From contig RDXK01000105.1 of NCBI GenBank assembly GCA_004292605.1, forward strand, positions 1 through 35,487: 35,487 nucleotides of DNA. The letters are read 5' to 3'. The DNA is from Bacteroidota bacterium. Its GTDB lineage: Bacteria; Bacteroidota; Bacteroidia; Chitinophagales; Chitinophagaceae. The position numbers and the translations under genes were made by a program. Of this stretch, positions 33,501-35,487 are shown piece by piece (within the stretch, counting starts at the first letter, position 1; each line of letters opens with the position of its first letter). The notes beneath the pieces were generated by a model that was not told where the DNA came from, searched no databases, and saw only the letters and a program-made list of their open reading frames with translations.

Positions 33501-34011
33501 CGGTTCCATCGGCCACTGTTTGACGAGATGAATTGAAAGAAGGAGCCACAAAATTGATCATTTGTGTAGGCTCTATTTGTCCGGTTAAGGCTAGTTCTTT
33601 TGAGCTAAATACATCTACAGGCGCCACGGTTTGCGTACTACTACGCACCACAGCACTACGAGTACCTACTACCGTTACCGATTTTTGATCGTTTAATTTT
33701 TCTAATACCGCATCTAGCGTAAAAGTAGCTCCAGGTGCTAGGTTTACCACAAATGTTTTAGGTGTGTACCCCACATACGAAACAATTACGTTGTAGGTTC
33801 CGGCGTTTACCTTTACTTCAAAGGCGCCCACATTGTTGGTTCTGGCTCCGCCGCCTTTACCTTCTAAAATTACCGAAGCACCTTCTAAAGGCTCTTTGGC
33901 ATCCTTCACGGATCCTTTAATGGTTCCTAACTGTGCAAAAACGAAATTTACGAGCAGCAAACTAACGATCACACTCCCCAACTTTAACAGTACTGAGGTA
34001 GATTTTCTCAT
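30508..34011 (-). CDS. TonB-dependent receptor fused to thrombospondin type 3 repeats and an OmpA domain
   Basis: A 1167-residue outer-membrane protein. A signal peptide (about 1-26) is followed by a CarboxypepD_reg domain (GTIKGSVKDAKEPLEGASVI, to about residue 108). A TonB receptor plug comes next, with LRGLGPDQVLVLVNGKRRYN and IEVLRDGAASQYGSDAIAGV. A barrel of roughly 690 residues ends near 917 in GGYWYTNAAFDL, where an ordinary receptor would stop. A 23-residue linker then leads into four calcium-type TSP3 repeats (DTDGDGxxDxxDxCP, 941-1050). The OmpA domain (about 1063-1167) has the peptidoglycan-binding pattern IEGHTDNTGSKALNQRLSQQRA and ends QQNRRVVLTLK. The reading frame is uninterrupted. 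It likely imports a substrate while tied to the cell wall; the substrate is unknown. Confidence 0.93.
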   Translation of the reverse strand: MRKSTSVLLKLGSVIVSLLLVNFVFAQLGTIKGSVKDAKEPLEGASVILEGKGGGARTNNVGAFEVKVNAGTYNVIVSYVGYTPKTFVVNLAPGATFTLDAVLEKLNDQKSVTVVGTRSAVVRSSTQTVAPVDVFSSKELALTGQIEPTQMINFVAPSFNSSRQTVADGTDHIDPATLRGLGPDQVLVLVNGKRRYNTALLNVNGTIGRGSVGTDLNSIPASAIDKIEVLRDGAASQYGSDAIAGVINVVLKKDVKKTNINIHRGQFYMGDGQTTGIQANQGFALGKKGGYLDLFADIRLREGTNRVGRYGVRPDGSYSAGVYFNYGAFPAGPQRDSIIALDNRTIAERGFSRDNNMQVGNSKVDNYNFALNGGIPLSKNTNLSFMGGYGRRNGQAAGFFRYPFQTSQVIQPLYPDGFLPQIRSIIQDKYAGVTFDGTTKNGWKWDLGTVYGGNQFNFNVANSNNASQFALGTAAQTQFDAGTLRFNQSTTNLNLSKDFGKQMNLKSFNIAFGTEARFDNYQILAGEEASWRNYNPTSGRVGGAQVFPGFQPVNAVNETRGVGAGYVDIETDLTDKFLVNAAARYEKYTDFGGNVAGKLAARYKFSDKFSIRGSVSNGFRAPSMHQQYFSAISTVFVNTTAGLVPLQQGTFRNNSAVVGAGFGVPRLTAEKSMNYSIGFTSKLARNASLTVDAYLIDIKDRIVLSGQFTRTNPAVNAILQAYPDVNSAIFFSNAINTRTQGIDIVYSSNHRVGRGILDITAAANLNRTEVTGVNQSTKLPNDSLNSNTLFNIEERSRIEIGQPRSKITLGLNYRIGKWNLNARATRFGEVGQVFNGTDRSRDQTFSPRVVTDVAVSYRPVYFINLTIGAQNIADVYPDRLSNFANTGEGRFVYSRNVTQFGFNGGYWYTNAAFDLTDLKGNKKLKAVPVAPMVADAPKVLDTDGDGINDDVDACPNAAGPKSLNGCPDTDGDGVADKDDKCPTVVGARALNGCPDADGDGVADKDDKCPNQYGVAKYDGCPVPDTDGDGVNDELDKCPTVAGIAANAGCPETPQQKITKAAQNVYFVTNSAKLTLESKTAFVTILEELKANPDVLLDIEGHTDNTGSKALNQRLSQQRAETVKRYLTELGVDAKRMTAKGFGDAQPIADNASAEGRQQNRRVVLTLK
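30862..31191 (-). repeat. Four tandem TSP3-type repeats inside the receptor-OmpA fusion
   Basis: Four units of 27-29 codons encode DTDGDGIND, DTDGDGVAD, DADGDGVAD and DTDGDGVND cores, each followed by a DxCPx8-10GCP tail. Units two and three are the most alike at the DNA level. The repeats are in frame, and the acidic cores are expected to bind calcium. Confidence 0.9.
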
Positions 34012-34028
34012 GGTAGATTGTTTGGTTT

Positions 34029-34036
34029 CAAATTAA
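34029..34036 (-). promoter_or_regulatory. Putative -7 promoter element of the receptor-OmpA fusion gene
   Basis: TTAATTTG on the minus strand is one mismatch from TAnnTTTG and lies 17 bases before the ATG. This spacing is the same as at the thiolase gene. The -33 box is not clear. Confidence 0.35.
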
Positions 34037-34040
34037 AATG

Positions 34041-34103
34041 AAAAGTTACAAAAATGTAAACTTTTTGTTAAAGCGGCAAGTTACGGAACACAAATTAAGT
34101 TAC
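34041..34103. repeat. AAGTTAC repeats and an imperfect inverted repeat between divergent receptor and ggt genes
   Basis: AAGTTAC occurs at 34043-34049, 34078-34084 and 34097-34103. The first copy is also the left arm of an inverted repeat, AAAAGTTACA-N4-TGTAAACTTTT, with one extra base in the right arm. The block lies upstream of both divergent genes, so it could be a binding region; nothing proves that. Confidence 0.4.
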
Positions 34104-34177
34104 AAACTTTAATTAATGTATTACCGACAAAATGGCAAATATTGCCCTGTACATACGAATAAACCCTATTTTTAATC

Positions 34178-35487
34178 ATGCAATTACTCAAGTTACCACA
34201 GCTTACTGCACTTGTATTAGCAGTTGTTTTTAGCTTACCAGTAGTATCACAAACATACGGTACCACCACTACCACCGCCAAAAGCCCCGTTGCTTACCAA
34301 ATAGTAAAACAAAAAACGGTTCAAAAACAGGCAGTAGCATCGGCACATCCGCTGGCAAGTGAGGTGGGCAATCAAATAATGACCATGGGTGGAAACGCGT
34401 TTGATGCTGCGATAGCCACGCAGTTTGCATTGGCCGTAGTATACCCTAATGCAGGTAATTTGGGCGGAGGCGGATTTTTACTAGCCCGAACTACCGACGG
34501 CAAAACCACTGCCATAGATTACCGTGAAAAGGCCCCTTCCAAAGCATCGAGGGATATGTATATCGATGAAAAAGGTGTAGCTCAAACCAATCTCTCCCAG
34601 TGGGGTCACCTGGCATCGGGTGTTCCCGGCACTATTGCCGGAATTGCGGCTACTTTACCTATGGCCAAATTACCGCTTCAAAAATTAATAGAACCAGCCA
34701 TACAGTTAGCGAAAAATGGATTTATCATCACCGAATCGGAAGCCAATAACCTCAACGAAACCAAAGCCGAATTTTTACAGCACAATACCCAGCCTACCGC
34801 CTTTGTAAAACCTAATAACGGCGTTTGGAAACAAGGCGACACATTAATACAGCCTGAATTGGCAGCTACCTTACTACGCCTTCAGCAATATGGCTTAAAA
34901 GAATTTTATACGGGTAAAACAGCCGATTTAATAGTGGCCGAAATGCAAAGAGGCAAGGGAATTATTTCCAAAGCCGATTTACAAGCTTACCAACCAGCCA
35001 TCAGGCAAGCACTAACCGTAAACTACCGTAACCATCAAGTTATTTGCTTTCCACCGCCTAGTAGCGGAGGCCTTTTGCTTGCACAAATGCTACAAATGGT
35101 AGAACCTTTTCCTATGAGCACCTGGGGATTCCATAACCCTAAAACCGTACAATTAATGGTGGAAGTAGAACGCCGTGCCTATGCAGATAGGGCTGCACAC
35201 ATGGGCGACCCCGACTATTACAAAGTGCCCGTAAAAACCTTGGTATCAAAACCGTATCTCGACCAACGAATGGCCAGTTTTATTCCGGGAAAAGCTACCC
35301 CAAGCACCGCCATACCAGCGGGTACCATCAGCACTAGTGAGGAAACCACCCACATAAGCATTGTAGATAAAAACGGCAACTGCGTAAGCGTAACCACCAC
35401 GCTGAATGGAAGCTACGGTAGTAAAACCGTAGTAGGTGGAGCTGGCTTTTTATTGAACAACGAAATGGACGATTTTAGTATTAAACC
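34178..35487 (+). CDS. ggt: Gamma-glutamyltransferase, N-terminal part (cut by window edge)
   Basis: GGT hydrolyses or transfers the gamma-glutamyl group of glutathione and related peptides, usually in the periplasm. The window holds 436 codons of an expected 560-580. The signal peptide is MQLLKLPQLTALVLAVVFSL to PVVSQ. Family motifs include ASAHPLASEVGNQIMTMGGNAFDAAIATQ in segments, NLGGGGFLLART and DYREKAPSKASRDMY. The autocleavage site and nucleophile is the first Thr of TTH (T390, in SEETTHISIVDKNGN), followed by SVTTTLN and GAGFLLNNEMDDFS. Autoprocessing at T390 would give the large and small subunits. It is divergent from the receptor-OmpA gene. The C-terminus is not in the window. Confidence 0.95.
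   Translation, partial: MQLLKLPQLTALVLAVVFSLPVVSQTYGTTTTTAKSPVAYQIVKQKTVQKQAVASAHPLASEVGNQIMTMGGNAFDAAIATQFALAVVYPNAGNLGGGGFLLARTTDGKTTAIDYREKAPSKASRDMYIDEKGVAQTNLSQWGHLASGVPGTIAGIAATLPMAKLPLQKLIEPAIQLAKNGFIITESEANNLNETKAEFLQHNTQPTAFVKPNNGVWKQGDTLIQPELAATLLRLQQYGLKEFYTGKTADLIVAEMQRGKGIISKADLQAYQPAIRQALTVNYRNHQVICFPPPSSGGLLLAQMLQMVEPFPMSTWGFHNPKTVQLMVEVERRAYADRAAHMGDPDYYKVPVKTLVSKPYLDQRMASFIPGKATPSTAIPAGTISTSEETTHISIVDKNGNCVSVTTTLNGSYGSKTVVGGAGFLLNNEMDDFSIK

Overview
The window is a moderately AT-rich bacterial chromosome segment that reads as Bacteroidota, most likely order Chitinophagales. The reasons are the GLPGLI-family protein, the carboxypeptidase-regulatory-domain outer-membrane receptors, the long SecA with a C-terminal zinc motif, the N-terminally anchored TPR histidine kinase, weak ribosome-binding sites, and promoters fitting the Bacteroidota -7 consensus TAnnTTTG (often extended to TAnnTTTGCA). 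I see no rRNA, tRNA, insertion sequence, prophage or CRISPR array.

Layout. 1-774 (-): N-terminal part of recG, cut by the window edge. 883-2537 (+): trpS and a deoxynucleoside kinase, closed by a GAAA-loop terminator. 2731-4374 (-): a PcaF/PaaJ-like thiolase and a small four-helix membrane protein. 4606-8082 (+): secA, with a good promoter and terminator. 8143-18086 (+): a long co-directional run of deoC, a SPOR-type envelope protein, an M20 amidohydrolase, a TPR histidine kinase, maeB (malic enzyme with a phosphotransacetylase-like domain), a lone MlaE permease, a DUF4442-like protein, dinB and a 1-Cys peroxiredoxin, ending at a terminator. 18169-20465 (-): two overlapping pseudouridine synthase genes and a cupin. 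20574-21653 (+): a PAS-PAS-DHp protein without a kinase ATPase domain, convergent with rlmN (-).

The accessory part starts at about 22700. An AT-rich gap leads into a three-gene (+) cassette of a small secreted two-cysteine protein, a GLPGLI protein and a TonB-receptor-like outer-membrane barrel. The barrel gene most probably starts at a TTG inside the end of the GLPGLI gene. This cassette is the best candidate for an undescribed functional unit. It is followed on (-) by a secreted M14 metallopeptidase and a VapBC-type toxin-antitoxin pair with a clean inverted repeat over its promoter. Next comes a 1167-residue fusion of a TonB-dependent receptor, four thrombospondin type 3 repeats and an OmpA peptidoglycan-binding domain, with a very strong terminator. 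The window ends inside a gamma-glutamyltransferase gene (+).

How the genes may work together (inference): the left two thirds is mostly housekeeping (translation, RNA modification, secretion, nucleotide salvage, DNA repair, redox). The right third is dominated by envelope and periplasmic functions: two outer-membrane receptors, a secreted peptidase and a secreted GGT, all plausible for peptide or amino-acid scavenging.
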